DNA of 64,000 bases from Bacteroidales bacterium (GCA_016286055.1 JAEERW010000012.1:26467-90466); one strand, 5' to 3'. Counted from the stretch's first letter, positions 8,190 through 17,733 are shown. The notes: generated from the sequence alone by a model not told the origin. Translations and numbers: made by a program.

Positions 8190-8233
8190 TTCTAACATTT
8201 ATATTAATTTATAACATTTAAACTTCACTAATT

Positions 8234-8872
8234 ATGTACAAAAAAATGATTATCTGCGCGGCTATCGCGCTTATGGCTTCGGCTTGCTGCAATAATGAGG
8301 GAAACTCTTGCGGCAAAGAATCTGCAAATTCGGGCAACGGCGTTTCGTTTGAAGAGGTGCTCAAAACCCGCCGCAGTATTCGCAGTTACGATTCGTCGAA
8401 AACAATTTCGGAGGAAGAGGTGCGCCAACTGCTCATAGCCACTCAGGAGGCTCCGTCGTGGGCTAACCAACAGCCTTCGAAGTATTACGTGGCTATCGGC
8501 AAGGAGAAATTAGAGGCTGTGCAAAACCTTGTGGGCGGCAACAAAGACCGCATCAAAAATGCTCCTGTGCTGATTGTCTGCACTTTTGAAAAAGGCAAGT
8601 CGGGATTTTTCCAAGGCAACCCCGCCAACGAATTGGGCGACTATTGGGGCGCTTACGACAATGGACTCAGCAACTGCTACTTGATTTTGCAGGCTCGTGC
8701 TATGGGTTTTGACACTTTGATTATGGGAATGCGCGAAAGCGACAAACTTCGCGAACTCTTTGCAATTCCCCCCGAGGAGATGGTTACGGCTGTTATTTCG
8801 CTTGGCTACCGCTTAGGCGAACCTAAACAACCGCAACACCGTCCGCTCGACGAGGTTGTTAAATTCTTTTAG
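8234..8872 (+). CDS. Nitroreductase-family lipoprotein
   Basis: This 212-residue protein has a probable lipoprotein signal (IICAAIALMASAC). The nitroreductase fold starts at FEEVLKTRRSIRSYDSSK, with the characteristic RRSIRxY FMN-phosphate motif, followed by APSWANQQPSKYYVA. The tail has a second FMN contact region (LGYRLGEPKQPQHRP). Family members reduce nitro compounds, quinones or flavins using NAD(P)H. Placement outside the cytoplasm is unusual for an NAD(P)H enzyme, so the donor is uncertain. It is convergent with the GH31 gene. Confidence 0.85.
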   Translation: MYKKMIICAAIALMASACCNNEGNSCGKESANSGNGVSFEEVLKTRRSIRSYDSSKTISEEEVRQLLIATQEAPSWANQQPSKYYVAIGKEKLEAVQNLVGGNKDRIKNAPVLIVCTFEKGKSGFFQGNPANELGDYWGAYDNGLSNCYLILQARAMGFDTLIMGMRESDKLRELFAIPPEEMVTAVISLGYRLGEPKQPQHRPLDEVVKFF

Positions 8873-8924
8873 AGTTTTTATCAACGAATTAAACTAAGGT
8901 AACGAATAATTACCTTTAAAAATA

Positions 8925-8956
8925 AAAAAGGCAACCTTAAAAGTTGCCTTTTTTTA
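8925..8956. terminator. Bidirectional terminator between nitroreductase and GH31
   Basis: AAAAAGGCAAC pairs with GTTGCCTTTTT around a short loop. It sits between convergent genes and has A/T runs on both sides. Confidence 0.85.
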
Positions 8957-8987
8957 CGAATTGAACGAATAATAATGTAATAATAAT

Positions 8988-11381
8988 TTATAAATTAATG
9001 GAAATTTCTTGACCGTCGTACTCTACGGCGGTCTTTTCTTTTGTGCCAACTTTTTCTATGAAAAATGTGCGTTTTTGCAACATTCCTTTAAAACTACCTT
9101 CACGTTTTTTAATTGTGAGTTTCTGAGCCTTTTGGTTCCACACAAACGTTATGGTGGCAAAATCGCCCCGTTCGTAATTATAATTGTCGTTTTCGTCTTC
9201 ATAAAGAGCAAAAACGCAGTCTTTGCCGGGGTAAATTTTCATAGTTATTGAATCGCGGCTCTGCTCAATGGTGTTTTGTGCTGGCTGTGCAAAAGGTATT
9301 ATGCTGCCGGCTTTTACAAAAAACGGTGTTTGGGCAATAGTGGTGGGCACTTTTACAGTTTGGCCGCCGGCGTAGAGTTGGTCGGTCCAATAGTAATACC
9401 AGTTGTCGCCTTTTGGCAGGTATTTATCGGCGGTTTTCTTTACAGAAAAATCTACCGAGGGATAGGACTTTGCGTTGCCGGTTTCTTGTTTGTTCCAGCC
9501 AGTCATTTCGTCTATCTTAATAATCTTTTCCTCAGTGTATTGCGGCGACACTACGGGGGCTGCAAGGATAGATTTTCCAAACATAAACTCATCGGCAAGG
9601 CGGAGAGTTTTTGGGTCGTTGGGGTAATATGCAAACAATGGCATCATATAACTTGCATCGTTTTTAGTAACGTCAAATGCCAATGAATAAATATAAGGCA
9701 AAAGTCTATAACGCAGATTGATAGTAGATTCAATAGCATCATAAATTGGTTCGCCTTTTGAGCCAAACTGGTATATTTCTCTTGGAGTGTCGGCACCGTG
9801 CGAACGGAACACAGGATTAAACAGTCCGTACTGCATCCATCGCACGTAAAGTTCTTGAAACTGAGGATTTTTTGCTCCCGAAGCCGCGCCAAGCACATTA
9901 TACGAACCAGAGAAAAATCCGCCTATATCTGTATTGAAGTTTGGATTTCCTGTAAGCGTAAAGTTCAATCCTGCGGGAATTTGTTTGCGGAGCATATCCC
10001 ACGATGAAGCCACGTCGCCACTCCACATATTTGAGCCGTAACGTTGCTGACCTGCATACGACGAACGTGTCATTATAAAAACACGCTGATTTTCTGAAAC
10101 TTTGCGTTGGTTTTGGTAAATTCCGCTAACAGTGGCAAGGGGGAATGCATTACGCATTTTGCGAAACGAACCAAAACCTGTGGGGAACTCATAATCCTCG
10201 TCGGTGGGATAAAAACAGTCGGGGTCGGTAGAATCCATCCACCAAGCGTCAATGCCGTAGTCAAAGAGTTTTTTGAGGTATTTCCAATAAATATCTTTTG
10301 ATTTTTGAGGGAAAGGATTGTACACTCTAACGCCAGACGGATAATCCATTACGGGCGGCCAAATGTGCGAAATTCCGCTTTGAGGCCAAGTGCCGAAGGT
10401 AAAGAGGAGGTTGTCTTTTTCTAACTCTTTAAACTGCATTGTCATAGGTCCGAAACTTGCCCAAATCGAAATCATAATGTGAGCATTCATATCGTGGATA
10501 CGCTTTATCATTCCTTTGCCATCGGGAAAACTCTCTGACAGGAAGTCCATTGCATTCCACAGATAATTGTTACCCCAATATTGCCAATCTTGAATAATGC
10601 CGTCGAGAGGCACGCCAAGAGTGCGGTATTTTTCTACCACGCCGATAATTTCGTCTTGCGATTTGTAGCGTTCCTTACTCTGCCAATATCCAAAAGTCCA
10701 GAGCGGAAACATCGGCACCTTGCCCGAAAGTTGACGCATTAATGCAATTACACCGTCGGGATTGCCGCCGTACATAAAATAATAGTCGATAACGTCGCCA
10801 GCCTCGCCTTCAAGGGTCATTATGGAATTTTTTTCGGAGTATTTTCCCCGCGAATAGTTGTCCCAATAGATTCCCCAGCCTTTTATCGACTGTATAACAT
10901 TCTGAAAATCTTCGAGATTACTCTGTTCAATGAGGGTTTCGGTGTTGTTGCGTTCAAGTTTGCCGTTTTGGATTGTTCCCACGCCGTAAACTGTTTCGTT
11001 GGCAGCAAGTTTAAACGATTGCGAAATCTTAAAACTTCCCTTGTCGGTGCCGGAGGTTATGGGCGAAAACGAGAACGAACCCTCGTCTAATAGTTTTCCG
11101 CCCTTGATACCAGAGAACGACACTTTGCCGTTGTTATCCACAGTAACTTTAAGTTTGGCGGATTGATAGGTGGTTACTCCGCCCGATTGCGACTGCTTTA
11201 CAGCCACATTTTGCGGTTCAAGAATTACCACGAGGCTCGGTTGCGCTCCCGCAGAGTTGGTAGGAGTTTTGGTAACACGCACAATATCAGGCGTATAAAA
11301 TGTGATTTTTACATCGGTGTTTTGGGCAGAAAGATTTGCCGCAAACAAAAAAATTGCAATAAGTGATAGAAGTCTTTTCAT
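8988..11381 (-). CDS. Glycoside hydrolase family 31 (alpha-xylosidase/alpha-glucosidase type)
   Basis: The start is placed at 11381 (MKRLLSLIAIFLFAANLSAQ, an SPI signal), giving 797 residues; 48 further upstream codons look non-coding. The catalytic (beta/alpha)8 barrel has VPLDGIIQDWQYWG, the nucleophile region YGIDAWWMDSTDPD and the acid/base region MWSGDVASSWD, with the C-terminal GH31 beta domains after that. The WWMDSTDPD form is closer to alpha-xylosidase/transglucosylase members than to the DMNEP type; the exact specificity is inferred. It is exported, and could remove alpha-xylosyl or alpha-glucosyl ends. A -7 box lies at 11415-11422. Confidence 0.88.
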   Translation of the reverse strand: MKRLLSLIAIFLFAANLSAQNTDVKITFYTPDIVRVTKTPTNSAGAQPSLVVILEPQNVAVKQSQSGGVTTYQSAKLKVTVDNNGKVSFSGIKGGKLLDEGSFSFSPITSGTDKGSFKISQSFKLAANETVYGVGTIQNGKLERNNTETLIEQSNLEDFQNVIQSIKGWGIYWDNYSRGKYSEKNSIMTLEGEAGDVIDYYFMYGGNPDGVIALMRQLSGKVPMFPLWTFGYWQSKERYKSQDEIIGVVEKYRTLGVPLDGIIQDWQYWGNNYLWNAMDFLSESFPDGKGMIKRIHDMNAHIMISIWASFGPMTMQFKELEKDNLLFTFGTWPQSGISHIWPPVMDYPSGVRVYNPFPQKSKDIYWKYLKKLFDYGIDAWWMDSTDPDCFYPTDEDYEFPTGFGSFRKMRNAFPLATVSGIYQNQRKVSENQRVFIMTRSSYAGQQRYGSNMWSGDVASSWDMLRKQIPAGLNFTLTGNPNFNTDIGGFFSGSYNVLGAASGAKNPQFQELYVRWMQYGLFNPVFRSHGADTPREIYQFGSKGEPIYDAIESTINLRYRLLPYIYSLAFDVTKNDASYMMPLFAYYPNDPKTLRLADEFMFGKSILAAPVVSPQYTEEKIIKIDEMTGWNKQETGNAKSYPSVDFSVKKTADKYLPKGDNWYYYWTDQLYAGGQTVKVPTTIAQTPFFVKAGSIIPFAQPAQNTIEQSRDSITMKIYPGKDCVFALYEDENDNYNYERGDFATITFVWNQKAQKLTIKKREGSFKGMLQKRTFFIEKVGTKEKTAVEYDGQEISINL

Positions 11382-11414
11382 ATATTTAATTTTAAACATT
11401 ACAAATAGTGCCCA

Positions 11415-11422
11415 CAAATATA
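11415..11422 (-). promoter_or_regulatory. -7 box of the GH31 gene
   Basis: TATATTTG on the minus strand, 33 bases upstream of the chosen ATG. Its position supports the start at 11381 rather than the longer frame. Confidence 0.5.
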
Positions 11423-11466
11423 GCGTTTTTTTGCAAATCAGACTGCTTTTGAAGTTTTTTTTAAAA

Positions 11467-11507
11467 CAAAAAAAATCCGCCTTCACGTATTCACTACGCA
11501 GGCGGAT
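11467..11507 (-). terminator. Terminator after the TonB receptor/DUF4249 operon
   Basis: ATCCGCCT (11475-11482) pairs with AGGCGGAT (11500-11507), followed on the minus strand by a T-run. Confidence 0.75.
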
Positions 11508-11539
11508 ATATGTAAAAAAGGGCAATGTATTATAAATGA

Positions 11540-12343
11540 TTACTTGGGATGTTCGGTTTTAACATACTCGGTTTCATACACTTGAATATTCTTCATAGCC
11601 GAAAAATATCCAAGGCAGGTAACATCGGGATTTGAGCATTTAAAAATCGGCGAAGGATTCATATTGTCGATTTGCAGGCCGTAGAGATAGTTGTAGGTTT
11701 CGTAGTCGATTGTCATAATTTCGAGACGCATTTTGTCGCCGCTATTAACAATCATCTCCTCGTCCATCTCCATATCTGAGTCGTAATAGAGGCTCATAGT
11801 GCAGGGGAACTCGCCCTTGCCGCTGATAGTGCCCCAAGCGTAGATTTTGCCGTTTCGCCAAATATCCACACGCACATATTTTTCTACGGTGTCGGGATTG
11901 TCGATTATCTTAAACTGCCAGCACTGCATCCAATCCATCAACTCTGCCCAAATAAACTCAGGCTCGGTGGTAACAACGGGTTCGTTAACAGTGGAAACTG
12001 CGGTGTAGGTAAGTCCATCGTTCTTTACTTCAAGAGTGTATTTGTGACCGGGCAAAACTTGGATATTGCTGGCGGGGCGATAAAAACCATCGCTATTAAA
12101 TTCAAGTTCGGTGGCAGTACCGTCGTCGGCAATTATGCGCACAGATTCGCATTTCATACCGGGAGTCTTCACCGAGTCGGTCATATTGCGGGTGCGGGTA
12201 AATTTCACCTCGGTTTTGTCGCTTGTAAGAATGCCCTCGATAACTGGCAGCGGGTCTATCTCGTGATAGTCGAGGTCAATTTCCTTTTCGCACGAGGCAA
12301 AAACTGTGATGGCTGCTGCCAATGTATATATTAATTTTTTCAT
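11540..12343 (-). CDS. DUF4249 lipoprotein, partner of the TonB receptor
   Basis: This 267-residue protein has an SPII signal (MKKLIYTLAAAITVFASC). The N-terminal DUF4249 hallmark reads DYHEIDPLPVIEGILTSD, followed by an immunoglobulin-like early domain. DUF4249 genes are typically found downstream of a TonB-dependent receptor, as here: the receptor stop is 51 bases upstream on the same strand. It is probably a surface or periplasmic binding lipoprotein of the transporter. The ligand is unknown. Confidence 0.85.
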   Translation of the reverse strand: MKKLIYTLAAAITVFASCEKEIDLDYHEIDPLPVIEGILTSDKTEVKFTRTRNMTDSVKTPGMKCESVRIIADDGTATELEFNSDGFYRPASNIQVLPGHKYTLEVKNDGLTYTAVSTVNEPVVTTEPEFIWAELMDWMQCWQFKIIDNPDTVEKYVRVDIWRNGKIYAWGTISGKGEFPCTMSLYYDSDMEMDEEMIVNSGDKMRLEIMTIDYETYNYLYGLQIDNMNPSPIFKCSNPDVTCLGYFSAMKNIQVYETEYVKTEHPK

Positions 12344-12351
12344 CGTAATTT

Positions 12352-12392
12352 CAAATTATCAATTGTGAATTGTGAATTATGAATTGTCAATT
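12352..12392. repeat. Simple AT-rich TGAATTGTGAATT repeat
   Basis: The spacer between the receptor and DUF4249 genes consists of near-copies of ATTGTGAATT. Such degenerate stretches are common in Bacteroidota intergenic DNA. No function is inferred. Confidence 0.6.
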
Positions 12393-12394
12393 AC

Positions 12395-14686
12395 TTAAAA
12401 CTTAATCGTGTACGTTACCGACGGAATAATGCCGAAGAGCGATGTTTGAACAGCCTTGGTGCCCGACGGTTTGGTGTCGTCGTTTTTAAACTTAATCATA
12501 TACGGGTTGTAATGATTGTAGAGGTTGTACACGCCGAAACTCCAAATTCTTGTGTAGTTGGGACGCTCTTTGGTGTTGTTGATACCCACGTCTAAGCGGT
12601 GGTAGGCCGGTGCGCGGTAACCGTTGCGCTCGTTGTAGTAGTTGAGAGTCCAGTTAACAGCCTCGTATTTTGCGCTTGGAGCGGTGAGAGCCTGTCCCGA
12701 GGTGAAGACCCAAGTGGCAGAAAGGTCCCATTTGTGATTCAAGCGATACATTCCAACAATTGAAATATCGTGACGGCGGTCGTTGGATGCTGTGTACCAA
12801 TCGTTGTTGTTGATACCGTCGATTTTGTTTTCTACCCAAGAGAGCGTGTACGAAAACCATCCAGTAAAGTCGCCGAGGTTTTTCTTAACGTAAAACTCTG
12901 CACCGTAAGCCCTTCCTTCGCCACGCAGCACAATGCGCTCCATCTCCACAGCCGAGGCAAGGTCTTTGCCATCTTTGTAGTCGTAAACGTTGTCGATTTG
13001 CTTGTAGTAGCCTTCGAGCGAAAATTCGTACATTTTGTCCTTAGTTTCAGCCATATAGCCTGCGCTTATCTGGTCGGCAATCTGCGGTTTAATAATATTG
13101 CTAACCATCATTGCTCGACTTATAGGCGACGAAAGTCCGTTGTCGAGCACAAATTGCAGATTCTGAGTGGTGCGGCAGTAACCAGCCTTAATGCTCTGAT
13201 GGTCGGTGAGTTGCTGTTTGATGCTAAAACGCGGCTCAATAGAGAGGTTCTGTTTTACCACCTCACCTTTTTTGAAGTGAAGAGTGTCGATGATTTCGCC
13301 AAGATCGTCGATATTGTAGAACGGAGCACCGCCCAAAGCATCGAAAATAACGCCCCTTACGCCAACCGAAAATTCAAGACCGAAATCAGTCCGCCAATCG
13401 CCCGAAATCCAAGCAGAATATTCGTTGGCATCGCGGAGTTCGCGCTCGGTAACATTTTGGTAACTCCATTCAAGCGATTTTAGGTTGATATGGTCAAACT
13501 GGAAACCCACATTAATTTTCTGTTTTTCGGTGGGGTTGATAAGGATGTTTTCGCGGATGGCGTGGTGACGGTTGTAAGAGTTAGCCGCATTGTTCATACC
13601 AAGCACGTCGATATACTCTTTGTATCCGTAGTCGCTGTAAATGAGCGATGTTTTAGCGCTTACGTGCTGCGAAAAATTATGCTTAAAGTCGAATGCAGCG
13701 GCGGTGTTGCCCCAATGCATAGCAGCCACGTCGTCTTTCATTACCATATTGTCGCGTCCACGGAAAAACATTACGTTGATAACTCCGTTTTTGTAAGGTT
13801 TTGCGGTAACTTTGGCGTTAACGTCGTAGAAATTAATGGTATAGTCTTTCCATTTTTTTGTGGGTTTAAGAAAAATCTCAAAATAAGTGCGACGTGCGGC
13901 AAGGAAAAACGAAGCCTTATCTTTAACAATAGGACCGTCGAACGAAAATTTCGACGACAAAAGACCAATGGAGGCATTCAAGCCGTAGTTTTCCATATCG
14001 CCGCTGCGGGTGCTGATGTCGAAAATCGAAGCCGACGCGCCGCCAAACTGAGCCGGAATTGCACCTTTATATAATGATGCGTTGGTGAGCGCCTCGTCGT
14101 TGAATGTGGAGAAAACGCCCATCAAGTGTCCTGCGTTGTAGATAGCGGCATTGTCTAAGAGTATAAGGTTTTGAGTGGCATTGCCTCCGCGCACTTGAAA
14201 ACCGCACGAACCGTCGCCCTCGCTCTTAACGCCGGGGAGCAGTTGGATAGATTTAATAACGTCGCGCTCGCCCATAAGAGCAGGCACTTTTGCCATCTCG
14301 GACATTTGGATATTTTCTACGCCGATAATCACATTGTCGGTGCGGCTGCGACCGTGCTTAGCCGTTACCTGCACTTCGGCAAGTTCGGTGGTTTCTTCTT
14401 CCATTTTAACAGAAACCTTGTCGGCAGATGAGTTGAAAGTTTGTTCAAACGCTGCGAAACCTACGCAGTTGAATTGCAGAGTGGCGGGCACTTGCTTTAC
14501 CTTCAAGATAAAATTGCCCTCGGAATCAGAAATCGTTCCGTTAGTAGTACCTTTTTCAGCAACCGAAACAAACGGAAGCCTGTTGCCCTGTTCGTCGGTA
14601 ATCACTCCTTGGATTTTTGCTGACTGTGCCGCTGCCATCAGCGGCATCAGCAAAACGAGTAATAGTAAGATTTGCTTCATCTTCAT
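12395..14686 (-). CDS. TonB-dependent outer-membrane receptor
   Basis: This 763-residue protein has an SPI signal (LLLLVLLMPLMAAAQ). An N-terminal carboxypeptidase-D regulatory-like domain follows (IQGVITDEQGNRLPFVSV, residues about 23-105), then a TonB plug (IKSIQLLPGVKSEGDGSCG, QVRGGNATQNLILLDNAAIY) and a C-terminal beta-barrel ending in an aromatic-rich strand (SVTYTIKF). It is shorter than SusC-type receptors (about 1000) and no SusD follows, so it belongs to the DUF4249-paired class. It imports an unknown ligand with TonB energy. Confidence 0.9.
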   Translation of the reverse strand: MKMKQILLLLVLLMPLMAAAQSAKIQGVITDEQGNRLPFVSVAEKGTTNGTISDSEGNFILKVKQVPATLQFNCVGFAAFEQTFNSSADKVSVKMEEETTELAEVQVTAKHGRSRTDNVIIGVENIQMSEMAKVPALMGERDVIKSIQLLPGVKSEGDGSCGFQVRGGNATQNLILLDNAAIYNAGHLMGVFSTFNDEALTNASLYKGAIPAQFGGASASIFDISTRSGDMENYGLNASIGLLSSKFSFDGPIVKDKASFFLAARRTYFEIFLKPTKKWKDYTINFYDVNAKVTAKPYKNGVINVMFFRGRDNMVMKDDVAAMHWGNTAAAFDFKHNFSQHVSAKTSLIYSDYGYKEYIDVLGMNNAANSYNRHHAIRENILINPTEKQKINVGFQFDHINLKSLEWSYQNVTERELRDANEYSAWISGDWRTDFGLEFSVGVRGVIFDALGGAPFYNIDDLGEIIDTLHFKKGEVVKQNLSIEPRFSIKQQLTDHQSIKAGYCRTTQNLQFVLDNGLSSPISRAMMVSNIIKPQIADQISAGYMAETKDKMYEFSLEGYYKQIDNVYDYKDGKDLASAVEMERIVLRGEGRAYGAEFYVKKNLGDFTGWFSYTLSWVENKIDGINNNDWYTASNDRRHDISIVGMYRLNHKWDLSATWVFTSGQALTAPSAKYEAVNWTLNYYNERNGYRAPAYHRLDVGINNTKERPNYTRIWSFGVYNLYNHYNPYMIKFKNDDTKPSGTKAVQTSLFGIIPSVTYTIKF

Positions 14687-14716
14687 CTCAATATCTATTA
14701 TTTAATTTTTACGCCG

Positions 14717-14746
14717 CAAAGATATATCGCCCTATATGCAACCCAA
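14717..14746 (-). promoter_or_regulatory. Promoter of the TonB receptor operon
   Basis: On the minus strand a -33 TTG (14744-14746) is 19 bases from the -7 TATCTTTG (14717-14724). Confidence 0.6.
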
Positions 14747-14798
14747 TTGCAAAATGCGGAATAGTTTAAAAAGTTTTTACATAATTCGGAAAAATCAT

Positions 14799-14806
14799 TA
14801 TTTTTG
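14799..14806 (+). promoter_or_regulatory. -7 box of the radical SAM-Nudix gene
   Basis: TATTTTTG lies 29 bases before the ATG at 14836; no clear -33 TTG. Confidence 0.45.
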
Positions 14807-14835
14807 CAAAAACAACCATTAACACTTTATATAAT

Positions 14836-16647
14836 ATGAATTGCAGAGACATTTTTGAACGCGGAATCAAGTTTCATCATTATTGCAACACCGCTTACCC
14901 ATTGCGGGCTAACTCATTGGCTCAGTACGAATTGCACAATGAACAGGATATTTACAACTGTGTAAAACAAAACATCGAATCGCTCGACGAAATTTGCCTT
15001 TATGTGCATGTGCCTTTCTGTCAGGCGCGATGCAAGTTTTGCGAATACGTGGTGCTCAACCATCCCGAGGAGGGCGATACCGACAAATATGTGGCTCACC
15101 TTTTAAAAGAGATTGAACTTTACCGACAAATTATAAAAGACAAGCCCATAGTGGGTTACGACCTCGGTGGCGGCACTCCGTCGTATCTTTCGATCGAAAA
15201 CCTTCAACAAATCACCGACTCTATCAAGCGGTTCAATCTTATGCCCGGAATGTATCTGAGCGTTGAAACCACTCCCGTTATTGCCGCCAAAGACCTTGAT
15301 AAAATAAAGGCTATCAGAGAGATGGGCTACAACCGCATATCAATGGGATTTCAAACCGTATCCCCTGCCCTATTGGAATCGCTCGGTCGCGAGGGTTCAA
15401 AATCTATCTACGAAAAAGCCGTTGAAAACATACGCAAAGCAGGGTTCGACCGCCTGAATATCGACCTTATGTACGGTTTTCTCAACCAATCTGACGAGGA
15501 TTTTGCCAACACCATTAAATATACCATTGCGCAGGGTCCAGAATTTATCACCCTTTACCGCAACCGCTACAAAGGCACAAAACTCGAAGCCGAATCGCAA
15601 GGCGTAACGCTCTATAAGGTTAACCGTCAATACGATATAGCATACCGCTTGCTCAAAGAGGCGGGCTACATTGCCAACAACGGCAAAAACACTTTCAGCA
15701 AGATTCCAGGCGATATGGGCACATCGTCGTACCTTACCAAAAGGGTTATCGACGCCACTTCGTACATCGGCTTTGGACTTGGCGCTCAGTCGTTTGTGGG
15801 CAATTATCTGGCTTACAACCTCGGCTGCGACAATCACAAGTTAGACAAATATTTCGCCTACATCGACCGCGGAGCATTGCCAATCAACGACATAGCCGAT
15901 ATGCCGCTTGCCGAAGTGCGTGCAAAGGCTATTTCGGTGATGTTTTACTTCGGTTTTATTTCGATGAAGGCATACAAAAAACGCTTCAACGAGGATTTCC
16001 GCGAGGTTTACAAGGCGCAGATTAAATTCTTGAAAGACAATTACTTGATGGATTTTATCGACGACGACACTTTTATGCTCACCGACTACGGAGCCGCCCA
16101 CCTCTACGGCATTATTCCGCTATTTTACAGCGAACGAAGCATCAAGGAGATGTTTGCAATGTCGGACCGTTGGCTCAACGATGCCAAAGGCGAAACCATC
16201 TATCTCGAAAAATACGACCGCAAAAAGTTCGACGCTCCTTCGGTAGCCGTTGACCTATTGGTATTTAACCAAGACCAAACAAAAATTCTCCTCATCAACC
16301 GCGCCGAGCATCCATACGTTAACAAACTTGCGCTTCCCGGCGGCTTTTACAAGCCCGACGACCTCTCGCTTGAATATGCCGCCAGTCGCGAACTCTTGGA
16401 GGAGACCTCGGTATCGATTGACATCACCCCGCGCAACCTCATCAAAGTAACCTCCACCAAAGGTCGCGACCCCCGTGGCTGGGTTATCAGCGTGGCATAC
16501 AAAGTAACCGTTGACGAAACCACCGTAAAACCCCTCGCCAACAGCGACGCCATCTACGCCAACTTTGTAGACCTCAGCGCCTTAAAGAAAGAGGATTTGG
16601 CCTTCGACCATTGGGAGATAATCGAATACGCAAAGGAGAGGGAATAG
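14836..16647 (+). CDS. HemN-like radical SAM protein fused to a Nudix domain
   Basis: This 603-residue protein has the radical SAM cluster motif at Cys62, Cys66 and Cys69 (CQARCKFC), preceded by CLYVHVPF as in the HemN/HemW family. It continues with LGGGTPSYLS, MGYNRISMGFQT and a HemN_C-like region to about residue 440. From about 470 a second domain is a complete Nudix hydrolase with the box from residue 502 (GGFYKPDDL ... SRELLEETSV), most like COG1051 ADP-ribose/NAD-type Nudix enzymes. HemN-like proteins are about 380-460 residues and are not normally joined to Nudix. The frame is continuous without a shift. The role is unknown; haem handling is a possibility from the first half only. Confidence 0.88.
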   Translation: MNCRDIFERGIKFHHYCNTAYPLRANSLAQYELHNEQDIYNCVKQNIESLDEICLYVHVPFCQARCKFCEYVVLNHPEEGDTDKYVAHLLKEIELYRQIIKDKPIVGYDLGGGTPSYLSIENLQQITDSIKRFNLMPGMYLSVETTPVIAAKDLDKIKAIREMGYNRISMGFQTVSPALLESLGREGSKSIYEKAVENIRKAGFDRLNIDLMYGFLNQSDEDFANTIKYTIAQGPEFITLYRNRYKGTKLEAESQGVTLYKVNRQYDIAYRLLKEAGYIANNGKNTFSKIPGDMGTSSYLTKRVIDATSYIGFGLGAQSFVGNYLAYNLGCDNHKLDKYFAYIDRGALPINDIADMPLAEVRAKAISVMFYFGFISMKAYKKRFNEDFREVYKAQIKFLKDNYLMDFIDDDTFMLTDYGAAHLYGIIPLFYSERSIKEMFAMSDRWLNDAKGETIYLEKYDRKKFDAPSVAVDLLVFNQDQTKILLINRAEHPYVNKLALPGGFYKPDDLSLEYAASRELLEETSVSIDITPRNLIKVTSTKGRDPRGWVISVAYKVTVDETTVKPLANSDAIYANFVDLSALKKEDLAFDHWEIIEYAKERE

Positions 16648-16694
16648 AAGATTTTTTGAAAAGTGCAGTTTTAGGCAAAATCAAAAAAAATGAT

Positions 16695-16702
16695 TAACTT
16701 TG
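16695..16702 (+). promoter_or_regulatory. -7 box of the DUF6922/AbiEii operon
   Basis: TAACTTTG, 38 bases before the ATG at 16740. No -33 box was found at the usual distance. Confidence 0.45.
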
Positions 16703-16739
16703 TTGACAGCAATGTAATATTAACTTAAAAACCAAGACA

Positions 16740-17060
16740 ATGCTATATTTCTCTGATTATAAAGAGCATAGCGATTGCAAGATAAATCCGTCGCTATTGT
16801 GGGAATACGAAACCGATGGTTTCGACTACGATGCTATGCGCAATATTGTGGTGCAGAGAGTATTGGAACGCGGATGGAAGGAAGACTATTATGCAATGTT
16901 CAATTTATACGGTTATAGGGCTGTACGTCAAACGATTAAAGACATACCGTATATGAACGACAAAGATATGAATTTTGCCTGCCGCGTGTTTAATCTCAAA
17001 AAGGAGGATTTAAAATGTTACAAGAACAAACAATCAAAGCCTCAACTTTGGAACTCCTAA
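16740..17060 (+). CDS. DUF6922-type antitoxin partner of AbiEii toxin
   Basis: This 106-residue protein begins MLYFSDYKEHSDCKINPSLL and is predicted soluble. It contains LLWEYETDGFDYDAMRNIVV and a conserved VQRVLERG, then DYYAMFNLYG, the pattern of the small DUF6922-like proteins placed before AbiEii nucleotidyltransferases in Bacteroidota. Its last 46 bases overlap the toxin gene, so the two are co-translated. The antitoxin role is inferred from context and family. Confidence 0.75.
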   Translation: MLYFSDYKEHSDCKINPSLLWEYETDGFDYDAMRNIVVQRVLERGWKEDYYAMFNLYGYRAVRQTIKDIPYMNDKDMNFACRVFNLKKEDLKCYKNKQSKPQLWNS

Positions 17061-17653
17061 AAAGGCTTATGGCGGACAGTGCGTTGAAAGATTTTTATCT
17101 TGTTGGCGGCACGGCACTTGCGTTGCAGATTGGGCATAGAATCAGCGTAGATTTAGATTTGTTTTCTACCAATGCTTTTGACAATGAACAAATGCGGGAG
17201 TATTTGGAGAGCGAATACGGATTCCGCACCGATTTTATGTCCCTCAATACGCTCAAAGGAGAAATTGACGATGTTAAAATTGACTGTATAATGCATAGAT
17301 ACAAATGGTTAGATACATTTACAGACAATGGGATACGGCTCGCAGGAATAAAAGACATTTGCGCAATGAAACTTAATTCAATAGCGGGGAACGGCACTCG
17401 AATCAAAGATTTCATTGATTTGGCGTATTTGTCGGAACATTATTCGCTTAGGCAAATGTTGAATTTTTTTCAAGAAAAATACGACGCCAACCCCGTAATG
17501 GTGCTCAAAGCCGTTACCTTTTTCGACGAAATCAATTATAACGAGCCAATAAAACTCTGCAACATCAAGAAACTCAATTGGAAAAAAATTGAGAAACGTT
17601 TGTTGGAAATGTCAAAGTTTATGGACAAAAGATTTTCAGAAGCCCCGTTGTAG
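17015..17653 (+). CDS. AbiEii/AbiGii-family nucleotidyltransferase toxin
   Basis: This 212-residue protein has the nucleotidyltransferase signature FYLVGGTALALQIGHRISVDLDLF, where GGTALAL and the paired aspartates DLDLF are the AbiEii active-site elements. A further conserved LAGIKDICAMKLNSIAGNGTRIKDFIDLAYL follows. Characterised relatives (MenT/AbiEii) transfer nucleotides to tRNA acceptor ends or otherwise arrest growth. A strong AAAGGAGG ribosome-binding site, rare in this window, lies inside the upstream gene just before ATG 17015. Confidence 0.88.
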   Translation: MLQEQTIKASTLELLKRLMADSALKDFYLVGGTALALQIGHRISVDLDLFSTNAFDNEQMREYLESEYGFRTDFMSLNTLKGEIDDVKIDCIMHRYKWLDTFTDNGIRLAGIKDICAMKLNSIAGNGTRIKDFIDLAYLSEHYSLRQMLNFFQEKYDANPVMVLKAVTFFDEINYNEPIKLCNIKKLNWKKIEKRLLEMSKFMDKRFSEAPL

Positions 17654-17733
17654 GATAATTATTGATAGTATTTATTCATCCCTTTTGTGAATATGAATGT
17701 AATACAATTGCTATGTGTATGCTATATCATTAA

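Noticed and set aside
11382..11525. Longer start for the GH31 protein
   Set aside because: Contains the terminator of the neighbouring operon and the GH31 -7 box; the signal peptide begins at 11381.
12395..14686. SusC-type transporter
   Set aside because: Length of 763 residues, no SusD gene; DUF4249 partner indicates the other TonB receptor class.
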